The notes beneath the pieces were generated by a model. That model saw nothing but the letters and a program-made list of their open reading frames with translations. It had not been told where the DNA came from and made no database searches. The position numbers and the translations under genes are program-made. Below are positions 13,054-25,112 of a stretch of 64,000 nt of DNA, one piece after another. Source of the stretch: Hymenolepis diminuta (lineage: Eukaryota > Platyhelminthes > Cestoda > Cyclophyllidea > Hymenolepididae); contig CAADRB010000048.1 of the NCBI GenBank assembly GCA_900708905.1, forward strand, positions 207,925 through 271,924. Reading direction: 5' to 3'. The first letter of the stretch is position 1, and each line of letters begins with the position of its first letter.

Positions 13054-15738
13054 TTTATCGTGCAGAGCTCTCATCGCTTCCAAATCCATCTGTCTAACAC
13101 CATGTCCAGTAGGAGACAGGAAGTAAAAGCAGGCATGGATAAGATCCTCAGGCATCACTCCAAGACGCCCACTACCTCCACCACCAACCGTCTTTCTCTC
13201 CACTTTCGATTCTGCCTCCATGAAAGCAGCATTTCGACGATTGATCTCTTCAACCAGAAGACGCCAACAAGCTGAATTGTCAAGAGCTTCTCCGTAACCA
13301 GGGGCATCGGTGACTGTAAGACGAAGGTGCACATCGGCTTCGATGATGTGGAAGGTCTGGGAGGTTACTGAAGAGGTGGCGGAGTTTTCTTTGTGGTAAC
13401 GGGTGGAGGGACCCTGCAGATGTAGCAAAAGAGAATAACATTATGTGCTATTGTTTAAAAATTTAAACCTCAGATTAACAGCAAACTGGCTGACTGGAGT
13501 AATGATTGAATGCGAATTTCGAAATTAGAGTGAATTCAGAATGTCTACCCAAGTTAATATGATTTTCATTAGCGTAAACTAGTTATAAATCCTTTAATTA
13601 CCACCAACTGAAGGGCCTTTGACAGACAATAACTATTGTAGATGAATGCAGTTATAAATGGACGATCAGGGAACATTTATACAAGAATAAATTATACTGT
13701 AAATACAAAGTAACAGCAAGAAGTTTAGAAATAAATTTGACACTTTTGTATTTGGTAATAAAGAAGGATGGTTGTTAGACCACTTCAAACTGAATTGGCC
13801 ACTTGAGTAGCTTAACATATTTACATATTTACAATTTTCAGTATCCTTAATGTGCTGAACGAAGAAGGCAGCATATCTTCATTATCTATAACTAAATAGT
13901 AAATTTCTACCACGTGGGCCCTCTTGTTTAACCTGATCAGAAGGCCTTCACAATATTTAGCCTAGCAAGTACTTAAAGGATTCTTTTCTTATAACTATCC
14001 ATTTATAACTAACCCATGCGTATAACTAGGAATACATAATATATTGATGTCACCTCCTCAAAGGTAACTCAGGTGAGCTTTGATGAGTTCCATTGAAACA
14101 TTTTAGCTAGCGAAAAATAGCTATTTTTGGCTCTTAGAAGGGACAAATTTATGGAGTTGGCATGAACAACCACTCAAATGAATCAACAAGTCAATGATAA
14201 AAACTCAATTGTCTATTAGATCGACAAATGAGATTTTGAGAATGGAGTTAAGGTGAAACAGAAATTATCATCTTACTTAATATAAATGGATGAGAATCGA
14301 GGGTTTCATTTGGATGTTCGGTATGAAATAACTCCAATATCAATTAGTTAAAAATACACGATTGCTTTACGGTTCACGCTCAAATTTTGAGAATGGATTA
14401 ACAATAAATTTCAGCATTTTTATGTGGTCACAAATAACAACCTCTAAAGGATGATGATATCTAAGGGATATGTACCGCTACTGATTACCATTGTGTCTAA
14501 AAATAGTCTTTCACAAACATTCTGATACAAATTAATTAGTAACCCATTGTATGATAGTATCTATCTTCAGATATCAACTAAGTGAAAAATAAGAGTTATG
14601 AAGACTAAAATTCTAAACTCTAGATAACTGTGATTATTGAATCATGTTAAAGGTAAAGAAACCTACTATCTACAGTATGATGCGAGTAGATTGAGAAATT
14701 TAAGTCTTTCTGTTGATGATGGATATTAATTACCAATCAGAAGGAAGAAATATACTCGATTTGGGAATAAAAATATGAATGTATGGTAAATGTAGAAAGA
14801 AAAGCTAGATCCAAAATTACTATCCATTTATGCAATAAAATCAAGTAGCAATTTGCAAGCTCATCCTTTGAATATTCTTGATGTTATGAGTTATTGAATT
14901 TTGATATATATAAAATTAGAATAAGTAATCTAAGGTTCTTGAGGACTATTTATTGATAAAAAAGCAACAAAGGTTCACAAAAGCATACATTACATCCCTA
15001 TAAAAGAGGGCCAAAATCTGACCACGTGTTGAGTACAGAGGAAACCTGAAGGTGCATTTGAATTAAAACAGTATATAATATTGCAACATAAATAAAACTA
15101 TGTTACTAAATTCGACACTTCCATATAAAAACGACAAATGGACAACCTATAAGAATTCGATACTAAAAACAGGCGATGAAAAATGCTAGGTTCCAGAGGT
15201 AAGATCGATGTTATTAATAACTGTAACAGTATTTTATCAATTGATCCAAAGCAGAATTATTCAGTAAAACATAAAAACATTGTTCAAAAAATATTAAACT
15301 AATATGCATGAAAAATAAAAACAGATTAAATATAAATATGCATCAACTTACAGGATGTTCATCATTGTATATGTCCGTCATAAATAATGTATTCAAGAAA
15401 GTGGATTTTCCAAGACCAGTAACACCAACGAGCATAATATTAAAGGTAAATCCTCTCTGAATTGCTTTTCTGTAAATCTGTTTGGGCATTTTCGAGAATC
15501 CGACATTGACACTAGTCTTAAATTGAACTGGCAATTTGCCAGAAATATTTGCTAAACAGTCCCGTTTGATTTGATTCTCCTTTTCCGATACATCACTTTC
15601 AAAGCGTTTGGTCTTCAAGGAAATACTAGCTTCTGATTTTTCACTTGCAGTTTCAGATGAGATATTGCCGGTAGATTCCTTGGGAATAACATAAGAATTT
15701 CCGGTAGATGGGGCAATGTTTGGAATAACTTTATTCAT
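13054..15738 (-). CDS. Septin (SEPT7-type), 5' part: two exons seen
   Basis: Septins are GTP-binding proteins that polymerise into membrane- and cytoskeleton-associated filaments and act in cytokinesis and cortical organisation. Exon 1 (15738-15352, 129 codons from an ATG) has a Ser/Glu-rich N-terminal extension of about 80 residues, then VGFSKMPKQI and the P-loop GVTGLGKST with NTLF. It ends at ...DEHP before GTAAGT. Exon 2 (13413-13054, 120 codons, phase 0, acceptor CTGCAG) continues GPSTRY, then the G3 switch TVTDAPGYGEALDNSACW and ACFYFLSPTGHGVRQMDLEA, ending LHDK before GTGAGT. The DEHP/GPS junction and DNS.CW match the SEPT7 group. A Gly-rich insert of about 10 residues follows KVERKT. 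The G4 AKAD motif, septin-unique element and C-terminal coiled coil are missing and I found no exon for them at 1-13053. Intron 1 is 1938 nt. Confidence 0.88.
13414..15351 (-). other. Septin intron 1
   Basis: This 1938-nt A/T-rich intron is bounded by GTAAGT at its 5' end (minus strand) and CTGCAG at its 3' end. No nested gene or repeat was recognised in it. Confidence 0.75.
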
Positions 15739-17765
15739 GCTCTTTAGAATATTATATTAACGATGATACAGCACGGTAAACCATGAAATCAAGGTAGCAC
15801 ATAAATTATTCGAAAAAGGTCGGGCATAGGTTGATTTATTTAATATGATTAAACAAATTAAAAACTTTTTCAATAATTTATTGATCCATATATTTTAAAA
15901 TTTAAACTGATTGAAAAATACATATTTGAAAAATAAAAATGATAAATTTTATTCTTATTTGTTAAATAACCATACCGGATAATCGATAATTTGTGCGTGA
16001 AAACAAAATTTTAATTGATGGAGCTTAAATTTTCATAGTATCGCCTCCGTTTGCAATTTACTTATTTCTAAAATCGATTAATTTTGATGAACATCTATAA
16101 GTAATTTATTTTACATGCCTGACCTTTACCAGAACTCTTCCCACTCTTAAATTACGGGTCGTTTTCTTATTAAAGCTGATGAAAAAAAGCAGGAAGTTTC
16201 GTCTGTTTAGGCATTTTGCATGGTATGAGTTAAATGACAGAGAAATTAATTATAACACGGACTATTTAAACTTCCTAGATTCGTTAAATATAAGATCAAT
16301 CATTAAAACAAAAGTAATCAAAATTTAGAAAAATTCTTCTGAAGGGTATAACACCTCCCATGTTCGAGGTTTTTAAAATTGCATCGATAATGCTATATAT
16401 TATTAATATAATTTTTAAAACACTTTAGGAGTAGAGAGGTTTTATACAGAATGTTGAATTCATTGGTAAATGCCAAATATGATTTTTGTGAATGATACAT
16501 AAATAGGCAGTCATTAAACATTTTTATGTGTATTTGTCATAGTTAATAATCATTTGAAACATTGCGTAGATTTTAATCTGACGATTGCATAGATCAGTGT
16601 TAATTTTTAAAATTATTTCGTTATTCTTATTTCTTTTGCAATATGGAGAGCAGAGTTCCTTAAAATTCTATGTTGAAGTGAGGGAGCTTTTGAGATAGAT
16701 ACATTTTGATATGAAAGGTAGCAAAGCATAAAAAAATAATTTAAATTATTAATGTCGATAAAACTATTACAAATCGACCGGAAAAGCTACCCCTATTTAA
16801 TTATAAAGTACAAATGATTGCCTGTAATATCGGTCATATCTATTCGTCAAAGTAACCCGATGATATCCAGTTGCTGTGTAGTAATCTATGTGCACACCTT
16901 TGCACAATGCTACTTTAGACGATTTATCGGTCCGGATTGCCAGTGGTTTATTTGTATTAGCTATCCAGTACATGTAATTGCCAATTTGATTTTGCCTTTT
17001 CTCACCGAAAAACCTGAAACAGGTCAATTTTTAAAGCAAACAAATTTGTGGCAACCATTATTAATACCTTCTAAAAGTGGCTATGCTTACGTCATTCTCA
17101 AGACAAGAAAATTAAATATAATTAGAAAATCATGTGATGGAAATTATATTAGTTTATAATGCCATCAGGTGGTTTAAATTGCCCTCCATGTATTAACATA
17201 CGAGTATTCCTGGTTAGTAATAGAAGTCTCTTGATGCGGATTGAAAGCTTGAGAAGTCGAAAGAATAATTTGTGTGGAATTAACGCCAAGTTCCAGTCCA
17301 GGTGGGTTTTTGTAATTTTCTTTGTCTTACAATTTTATCTGTGCTGCTCAATTATAAGAGAAAGGTCTTTTCACTAATTCTGCAAACACCTGTAGCTTGA
17401 ACTCAACTCAACTCCTTCGGAGAAATCACAATTATTTTAGAAAAATTTTGTAATAATGTGATTGCTTAATTGAGTAGCGATTCACTTTGCTGTAATTTAA
17501 ATATGAATCAATCAATAAAGAGTGTGAATATTAATGCGCCAAGTTGATTATGTGACATATACAAATTTAGTTCCTTAATTTACTTAACATCGGTTTTCCA
17601 GATTTGAAATAAGTTTTGTACAGGTTGATATTTATTTCAGTATTAAACTTATTTAATAATTTTGCATTTTTTCCTGATTCATAGCTTGATTATCTAAATT
17701 TATTTATACGCGCGCTACTTGTATCTGCGAACCTCGAGTATCTCAGGTTATCTGTCTATTTGGGT
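15739..17765. other. Septin-ISY1 intergenic region
   Basis: About 2 kb between the divergently oriented septin and ISY1 start codons. Apart from the candidate exons at 16.8-17.3 kb, I see only A/T-rich DNA. No clear TATA box was placed for either gene. Confidence 0.5.
16797..17330 (-). other. Candidate minus-strand exons of an unknown gene
   Basis: Two coding-like stretches lie on the minus strand just upstream of ISY1. One runs 17016-16797, opening at acceptor CCTGTTTCAG and reading ...IGNYMYWIANTNK... RTDKSSKVALCKGVH ... to a TAA. The other, about 17330-17165, reads ...PPGLELGVNSTQIILS... SITNQEYSYVNTW ... to a TAA. Both have varied amino-acid composition, unlike the F/L/I-rich chance frames around them. 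I could not join them with matching phase and do not recognise a family. Plus-strand frames over the same bases are also open, so orientation is uncertain. Confidence 0.25.
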
Positions 17766-17776
17766 TATAATTTCAG
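17766..17776 (+). promoter_or_regulatory. Splice acceptor 15 nt upstream of the ISY1 start codon
   Basis: TTATAATTTCAG sits 15 nt before the ISY1 ATG. It could be the acceptor of a 5'-UTR intron or of spliced-leader trans-splicing, which is known in flatworms. No donor was identified upstream. Confidence 0.4.
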
Positions 17777-17791
17777 CTATCCACTCATAAA

Positions 17792-20700
17792 ATGGTAAAT
17801 TTATTATTTTTATGGTTTATAATATTTTTAAATAGGCTCGTAGTGCAGAAAAGGCTATGTAAGTTTTCGCGTCTTTATTTTTGACCATTATTTAGGACAG
17901 CATTGGCCCGTTGGCGAGCAGCCTATGTAGACAAAATTAACGAAATAAAGAAACGCCCTCATTTTGCTGGTGATTGTGAAATTCTTAAGGATGCCATGTA
18001 TTTCCGTCGTCAGGTTGTCCATGAAATTTCTCGGAAGATTGCCCAAATTCAGAATCGTAAATTCATCCAGTTACTTCTAATTATTTATTGATGTCTAGCC
18101 GGTCTCGGTGAATACAAGCTTCGCGATCTAAATGATGAAATTAACAAGCTTATTCGTGAAAAAGATCGTTGGGATGTCAGAATTAAGGAACTTGGTGGAC
18201 CAGATTATCGTGAGGATGGACCCAAACTTCTTGAGAAAGATGGTAGAGAAGCACCGGGAAATCGCGGATATCGATATTTCGGTGCTGCTCGTGATTTACC
18301 CGGTGTCAGAGAATTGTTCGAAGAACAGCGTATGTTTTGATTCGTCTTATTCCTTACTTTTGAACTTTTTGTTCTATAATTATAACTGCTTTCTTCATGT
18401 TTTACAGCCCAGCCCATACCCCGTAAGACGCGGGGTGAATTGATGAAATCTGTTGATATATCTTACTATGGAAACTGTGATGAAGATGACGGTGTTATTC
18501 TTCCTCAGGAAGCTGCCTATGAAGAGAAATGTAAGTTAATTACTTTTCAGTTGGCTGTTTTTCTTACTTATCTGTTCAACGTTTAGTCTCTATTGAAGTT
18601 AATCCTGATCCTTTCAAAGTGAATTTTCAATCTCCTTTGAATCGCACGGCTTTATTATCCTGCTTTATTTGAATTTTCTTCTACTGTCATTTGTTTTTGT
18701 TTATTTATTTCGAATATTAATTACCAAATAATATAGGTTTTCTCCATTCGCCTTGTGATAAAAAGAACAGGTAATCTTGGTTAAAGTATTCTTACATAAG
18801 ACACTAAACCTCCACTACTTATTGACCAATTTGTTTAGCCATTTCAATTACTGCATATTCACTATTTCAAGTTTTCTTTCATACTGAAAGCTTCATTTTA
18901 TCTTTCGTAAATGAATTTTCTCTCGCTCGCTTTTTTAAAGCCGCCCTCCGTGTGCACTCAGCAACTAGACTAACACATCTTCATACGCAGTTTGTTTGTC
19001 GTTGCACGTCTATGGTGTGTAGCAGTGAGTAATTACTCATCGGTACACATTAAATGATGTGAATGGCCGCCCTTACTCGATAATTCTAGTAAACATTAAG
19101 GGGTGGTAAAAGCGAGTCTTTCATTGCAGCTCCTTTCGAACACCTGCCCTCTTCCTATGTTGAGTTTTATAAACCCTTTCCAAGGTGGCCTGGAAAATCC
19201 TCGGGCCTTATGTTGCATAGGAAACTAAATTACAGCGCCGTTGTCTTGCATAATTTTGGAGTAAAGCCTACCATTATGTTAATGTCATGTTATTAGTGGG
19301 GCTAATCAGGCTATAGCAAGTAACGAGCACATATTATCTGCCTTCTCTGACGATTTCTACAATGCTGAAAGCAAAAACTTTTTCACCTTCCCAGCAAACA
19401 CCGGATTACTCAATGCTTTACAAAGCGGTTGAGAGCTTACTCGCAGAGATAAAAGTTCTTGTTGCAAAAAGTGGGGCCAATATGTCTTCTTATGTCTCTA
19501 ACACATCCACTACCACTGTTTCTCTGAATTCTTCTGAACATTATACTCAATCTCCGGTTGTACCTATTTCTCCTAAAGTGCTTTCTACTTCAACCCTACT
19601 TCAGACACCCAATGACGACATAACTTTGCACCCATCAGTCAGAGATAGTGTAAAGGTAAAGAATCTCACGCCTTCGATTGAATCTTTCATGCCAAAAGTC
19701 GTTCCACCACGACCTGTTTCCAAGTCTATCGTGCCCAATCAATAATCTCTCCCGATATCCTGTCTGATTGATCACCAGACAAATCAAATATGCTCCCTGA
19801 AGAGACATAAGATAGAGGGTCTTATTTTTGCCTTCTTCGGCACTCATACATCGTTCACATCGATCAAGTCCCCAAAATGTCTTGGTCAGTGTAACCACAT
19901 TCGGGCTAAACACGTGCTCGTTTGCCGTTCTAAGCGGTTGTCGCTGGTGGATGATAAACGCAAGCACCCCGAGGAAATGGGCTTTGGTAAACTTCTTCCA
20001 AACTCCAAAGGAACAACATCAGAAGTGGTTGCACAAAATGGAGACGAAGTTGCACTTCCTTATCATCAGGATTCTGTGTGCTCTCAAACTATCGTTCCCT
20101 AGTCTCACATTTATCTTAGTCAGGCTGGACCTATCGGAGGAATTTCCTATCTAATCCTGATTGATTAGTAGAACCGGTGCAATCATCGGCTCTATCGTTA
20201 CTCCGGTCGTCTCAGAACACCTCGAAACAGATTTAAAGCGGGTCAGACACCCAAAGGAAAGGATAAAAGTGAACAATTTTTGATCAAGAAATCTTAAACT
20301 AAATAATTATTGATAATTATTCTCAAACTTTGCATATTTGTTAGGATGGGCTAAATGGTAGGGTGGTTGCCTTGCAAAGTGTTAGAAAACAGCCTACCAT
20401 TAGAGTAATTCCATGTTCTTATTGAGTTCTCACTTTCGGAGGCTATTTTGAGAGGTTTCTAAGGCGGCAACAGAAACAGATGATGAATATCTTTTGAATC
20501 ATGTTTCTTAATAGCTGCCTTTCCCTGAAATATTTTTCATCTCCTTTGGGTATTTTTCACTAAGCAATAGGATTTCTTCGATTTATCCTCTCGCATGTTC
20601 TGTTTCGAAACTGTTATTTGGATATCTCATGCTGAAAAATTTTACTTAGAAGGTGTTTTTTGTTTCAATTTATAAATTATTGCCAGTTTCATGGCGCTTA

Positions 20701-21828
20701 CTATAATATGTCTTTGATCGGTGAAAGTAGGGGCATCTTAGTGCTTGTTATTCGCGATTGGTTGAAACATTTGATTGCACTGGCACTATATATTGTCAAT
20801 TGAATGACTTTATGTATAGCATGCATACAATTTCTTTTCCATTCAAAATTGTTAATGGTTTTAAATATTATCCTTTCTCCAAAAGATAAAATGCATCAAA
20901 TTTTTGTATTTCAGTAATGGCCAAGAAGGCCGAGGTTTGGCAAAGACGTCATGCAGACGAACAGGCAGGTCGAAAGGCAGCCTATTACAAAACTCCTGAA
21001 CAACTTGCTGAGGAAGCAGAAGTGGATGAAGACAACCCGGACGAAAAGGACATCTACGACACTGGCGATAATGTGCGTTGCTACTTAAACGATTTAAGTA
21101 GAATTGTAATATTTTCATTTTTAACTGGTAATCATATTTGTTGGAGACGTGGTATTAGTAAGACTTTATTTAGGAATACTTTGTCCATAAGGCCAATCAA
21201 TATGGAGTAGCTTAAGTTCTGTAAGATGATTAAAAGAAAGAAATTCGAACTAAGAACATGGCGTGGAACGTTTTTTTTTCTTTTTTAGCCGGCTGATACA
21301 GAACTTTACAAGTTGTACGCCAGCACAAAAGAACGAGACTCTGATGCGCGTAAATTGCTGGAATCTGAAGGAACAGTCCATGCCTCTCTAGCAATGGCTC
21401 TCTCAGCTTCTGGAATGGTTGAAGAGGAACGCGAACTTACAATCGAAGAGCTGCTTGCCAAAAGTGGTGCTCGCCTTCCAACTAACCATCTTAAACGTGC
21501 ATTTGTAGGACATACAGCCGTGCCAAGTCAAAAGGAGGTCAGAACGTGTTTTCAAACTTGTAAAATGCAATCTACTGAAATCTAATAATTGGTTGCCTGT
21601 CTGCACTTTCAGATCGAAGAGGCGTTGGTAGAGAAACGTAAAAAGGAGCTCTTGGAACAGTACGTAACACCCGAATTCATGGAGAGCCTTGAGAATACGG
21701 GTAAACTTCTTGGTGTGGATAGAACTGGAGGAGAAGTTGAGTATGATGAGGATGAACAAGGTGGAATGGAAGTTTCGGGTCCTATGGAGGCAGTTGATGA
21801 ACAGAATCTAGAACAACATCAACAGTAA
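17792..21828 (+). CDS. ISY1: Pre-mRNA-splicing factor ISY1, eight exons, complete
   Basis: ISY1 is a component of the Prp19-associated (NTC) complex in the nucleus and acts in the catalytic stages of splicing. Exons: 17792-17794, 17836-17858, 17896-18056, 18099-18329, 18408-18530, 20915-21072, 21289-21537, 21613-21828; 1164 nt, 387 residues. All introns are GT-AG and every junction keeps frame. The N-terminus reads [16 protein letters not shown], followed by [11 protein letters not shown], then [40 protein letters not shown] and [10 protein letters not shown], all hallmark ISY1 blocks. DEDDGVILP and the C-terminal VPSQKEIEEAL follow. It is about 100 residues longer than the human protein, mainly in the acidic C-terminal half. 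Introns are 41, 37, 42, 78, 2384, 216 and 75 nt. The start codon stands alone in exon 1. Confidence 0.95.
19213..19310 (+). repeat. Diverged tRNA-like repeat unit, left of repeat copy 1
   Basis: TAGGAAACTAAATTACAGCG, GTTGTCTTGCAT and AGCCTACCATTATG match the right-hand unit of the neighbouring repeat (20341-20449: TAGGATGGGCTAAATGG, GTTGCCTTGCAAAG, AGCCTACCATTAGAG) in order and spacing but with many differences. The unit resembles the 5' half of a tRNA with a CTTGCAA anticodon loop. It therefore forms a direct terminal repeat with the right end of the element. Confidence 0.5.
19311..20464 (+). mobile_element. 1154-bp repeat, copy 1, probable retroelement fragment
   Basis: Exact inverted twin of 31260-32413: coordinates of matching bases sum to 51724 without any indel, and the first 1139 bp appear identical. 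In frame from about 19317 it encodes a Ser/Thr/Pro-rich segment ([17 protein letters not shown] at 19362, to a TAA at 19743). The frame then stays open as ...[17 protein letters not shown]... ...[11 protein letters not shown]... to a TAG at 20100. After two further stops it ends with a basic tail, [20 protein letters not shown]. That tail style is seen at the C-termini of retroelement polyproteins, but no protease, reverse transcriptase or integrase motif is present. The right end (20341-20449) is tRNA-like. It lies in ISY1 intron 5. Confidence 0.7.
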
Positions 21829-22560
21829 TTGTAATCGGGATTTACTTGTGTACAAAAACTCCTGTTTAATTTTTTAAGTAAATGAATTAGTATTTTTTGT
21901 AGGAGTTATCAGTATTCGTTTTGCTAGGTGTTTTATTCGATAGTGCAATTTATCGATTTCGCCTTGGTTTGAAAGGAGTTTGTAGGGGGTTGAATAAGAG
22001 AACCACAAAATACAAATCTCCTAAGATTAAGAAATAAACAAAGGGTTTTACTGAGACTTAGCAGAGAGGAAGGGAATACTATAAGTTCGGAAGGTAGGGA
22101 GAAGTGTTTGCAGTATCTAAGTGTAAGGATTGATCGAGAGAAGTTCAAGAGAATTGGGTCGGTTAGATGTAAGATAGAAATAGGAAACGTCGGAGTTGGG
22201 ATAGGGAGGGGATTATACTTGGGCATTGATTAGAGAAATAGTTCATAGATAAATGACAGTTAGCTTCCAGCCGGGGAGGCAGGAGTAAAAGTATAAAGGT
22301 TGAGGAGTTGAAAAGAGGTAGAAATGTTGTCAGACAATCATCTTGTTTACTTATCATATTTTTTATATTATTATTACCATCTCATAGAAAAACAAATTTA
22401 AATGATTCGATCATAAGAATGCACTTAATTAGAGAAACAAAAAATGAGTTCAATAAATTCGGAAACAGGGGAGTAGATAATGAAGTTAGAGCATCAGAAT
22501 TTTTACTTTATTTGAATTTTTAAGTGTACTTGTAAAAGGGAAAGTTCGCTTTGCGATGTA
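21829..22560. other. ISY1 3' flank
   Basis: Downstream of the ISY1 stop. AAATAAAC near 22031 could serve as a polyadenylation signal. The plus strand is unusually purine-rich from about 21970 to 22320. Open frames here on either strand look like shadows of that bias. Confidence 0.4.
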
Positions 22561-22781
22561 CTAATGTTCAGTCCCCATCACTTCGTAGTGACCAGTACAG
22601 TGGGTCAAGGAGAAGGCATGTATCTCAGCATATGTTATCAAAGTGCATTAAACTAAGAAATTTGCTAAATTCTAATTCCCTCTTGAAATAGCTGCCCCGA
22701 AAGGATTCATTCAATTGTTTCAACAAAGTATCTTCAATTTGGCACTCTCTTTGGAGATTAAACAAATTGTCATTGAGGGTG

Positions 22782-22950
22782 GTCGTTTTGGACGACACTA
22801 CAACAAGACATAAAGTAAGTAGTCTTACATCAAACTGGTGAGTGTTGTAATAACAAATGAAGGTTATGCTTTGTCAGTTAGTGAAATATGATACCTGTGA
22901 TGACAGCTGGTGCTCCATCGTTGGTAATCGGTACAATTCTTCGCTATGTC
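22782..22950 (+). repeat. Diverged direct duplication, copy 1
   Basis: GGTGGTCGTTTTGGACGACA, GGTTATGCTTTGTCAGTTAG, TGATGACAGCTGGTGCTCCA and ATCGTTGGTAATCGG pair in order with blocks at 24003-24190. Immediately downstream is a coding-like stretch with NNTLRAIHNTVETQILGLRS that ends in a stop near 23076, suggesting the debris of an old element. I do not recognise the family. Confidence 0.5.
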
Positions 22951-24002
22951 TGATAATAACACACTAAGAGCTATCCATAATACTGTGGAAACACAAATCT
23001 TGGGATTGCGTTCTCTCAGAAACATAATCTGTGAAGAGCTACCTCAGCGAGTTCTCCTGGGAAATCCTACTGCCTAGCTTTATTGAAGAGCACTTTGCTT
23101 TTGGGGTGCTATGGAAATACTCCTCAGTTTTCTCACTCTAAAAGTTCCTTTGAGTCAATAGATAACAAAAAGAATGAGAAAGAAAGCTTATACAAAGTCA
23201 TGGCTAATACAAATCGATCAAGACACCAAGAAAGTTCTTGGTTTGACCGGGCTGTCATGGATAAAACGGTCAACAACATCAATTCCTATCTTTAAAAGTG
23301 TGAATTTCCATCTCAAAGGAGTTCGAGCGAAAGCAGTAAAGTGCGAAGTTATTAGCTCTATGCGAATATTTTTGGAAAGGAAATCAATGCTCTTGCACTA
23401 TCACTAGGTATTATGATCAACAAGGACTTCCAGTGCCCTATAAGACAAGGATGGTTGAAACAGCACTCACTTTTAGCATTAACATCAGTTCATTTCGAGC
23501 GCATCAATGGTATTTTAAAATAAAAACAACGGAATATATCCTTCGGACCTAGAAGAGGGGAATTAATTATCCTGACATCCAAGGACCAAAAATCCTGACC
23601 TTTGTCTTATACTATTCCCTCTACTATAACCATACACCCACTTTTCCAAAAAGCATAATTTACACTAGTTTTATTAATAAATCATAATATTAAGTAATTA
23701 TTATTTTCTCCATTGTCTGTTGCAAAATACAGTTTAATAAATCTGAACCCATAAAAGGAGATATCGAAACGAATTTAGATAGTAAACCGATCAAAATGGG
23801 AAAGAACATAGAATGGAAAATTCCAATTTTCCTTATTTGACGCGATTTGAAGTCAGAAACCATCATTTACATAAACATATATGCTTTTATCAGTATCGTA
23901 TTATAAAGCACTCTGATTTTGGTCTTGACACCGGTTCAGTAATTTTGATAAAGAATCTCCCCATTTGATCTTCTCTCCGTTAATTAAATAATCTGTCTTT
24001 CA

Positions 24003-24190
24003 GGGTGGTCATTTTGGACACCACCATGACAAGATTTATGGAGAAGAGAAAGAAGTAGTCATTAATTAAGAGCGATTGTTGCAATAACAATGCAATGATG
24101 GATATGCTTTGTCAAATGATGAAATCTGACACTTCTGATGACAACTGGTCTCCATCATTGGTAATCGCAACATTTCTTTGCTATTGTCTG
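24003..24190 (+). repeat. Diverged direct duplication, copy 2
   Basis: GGTGGTCATTTTGGACACCA, GGATATGCTTTGTCAAATGA, TGATGACAACTGGTCTCCAT and CATTGGTAATCGC match copy 1 about 1.2 kb upstream, in the same orientation. The region between (23083-23407) has overlapping open frames of 70 to 77 codons without a recognised domain. Confidence 0.5.
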
Positions 24191-24920
24191 AAGAAAATGC
24201 GTTGCAGAATAAGTTCGAATACAAACCAACCTGAACGAATTATCGGAGACTTGGAATCTAAGCAAAACGCCAAATTTATTACATGAGAATTGACTGAAGG
24301 TCGAACTCCAGTCAGAATTGCTCCATAATTTTGTGCTATGACAACTCACATTAATGTTTTGCAATTCCAACACTATGCGATTCATTTCAATTGATAACTT
24401 GATCATTAAGAAGACATGTCCATGTTACCTGAATCCAAGCGATCGTTCCTTACTGATTAACGAGGATACAAAAGGAAACTTCTCCCCAACCTTTAGTATT
24501 TTAGACTGAATTTATAATATGCTGGGCAACTGGGTTTTCATAGATTTAGTAACAGCAAGTCCTGAATAACGAGTTTCCTTCCTACCAATCAAATATATAG
24601 TGCTTCTTTAACTTCTCAGATTTGACTGTTAAACCTGTAGTTTAAGCCCATTTCCATGGCCTAGTCTTCGGAAGGGGAGACCTTATTTAAGAATCCTGTC
24701 CTTTCATCATTAATATTAATGCGCGGTACCTTACAAAAAGCCAAGATTTTTTAATTTAAGGTACGGAAATCCATGCACTTGATTACAATCACTTTTGTAA
24801 TTACCGATTTGTTTAACGCTTTTACTGTAAAATATCGGAGCAACTTATTGTGGTGCCACCATTTGATACATTCATATAACATGAATCTGTTGCGCATTGA
24901 GTTCTCTTGGAAAAACTTAC

Positions 24921-25087
24921 ATTAAGCGGATCTTCGATTAATTCCTTAAAAGGAAAATACCGAAATCTCATCTCATTACAAGTTGAACATGAAATTACAT
25001 CTGATTCAGTAAGTGGTAGGAGAACATAAATTACCAGCATATGAAGTGGACGTGCATTTTCTCGTACCTCTTCCACAGCCTCTCCCT
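24921..25087 (-). other. Candidate minus-strand exon next to an assembly gap
   Basis: On the minus strand the frame reads ...GEAVEEVRENARPLHML... DVISCSTCNEMRFRYF ...EDPLN, where a consensus donor GTAAGT follows at 24920. Its upstream end is lost in the N-run at 25088-25112. Beyond the gap, an acidic FDDDDNSIRYSYDA frame also exists. Composition is coding-like but no family is recognised, so this is a weak call. Confidence 0.25.
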
Positions 25088-25112
25088 NNNNNNNNNNNNN
25101 NNNNNNNNNNNN
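25088..25112. other. Assembly gap (25 N)
   Basis: Run of unknown bases; its true length may differ. Confidence 0.95.

Larger units (their letters stand above)
18531..20914 (+). other. ISY1 intron 5 (2384 nt)
   Basis: The only long intron of ISY1, bounded by GTAAGT and TTTCAG. It contains the 1.15-kb repeat copy at 19311-20464 in sense orientation, plus the diverged repeat unit just before it. Other ISY1 introns are at most 216 nt, so insertion of repeats explains its length. Confidence 0.8.
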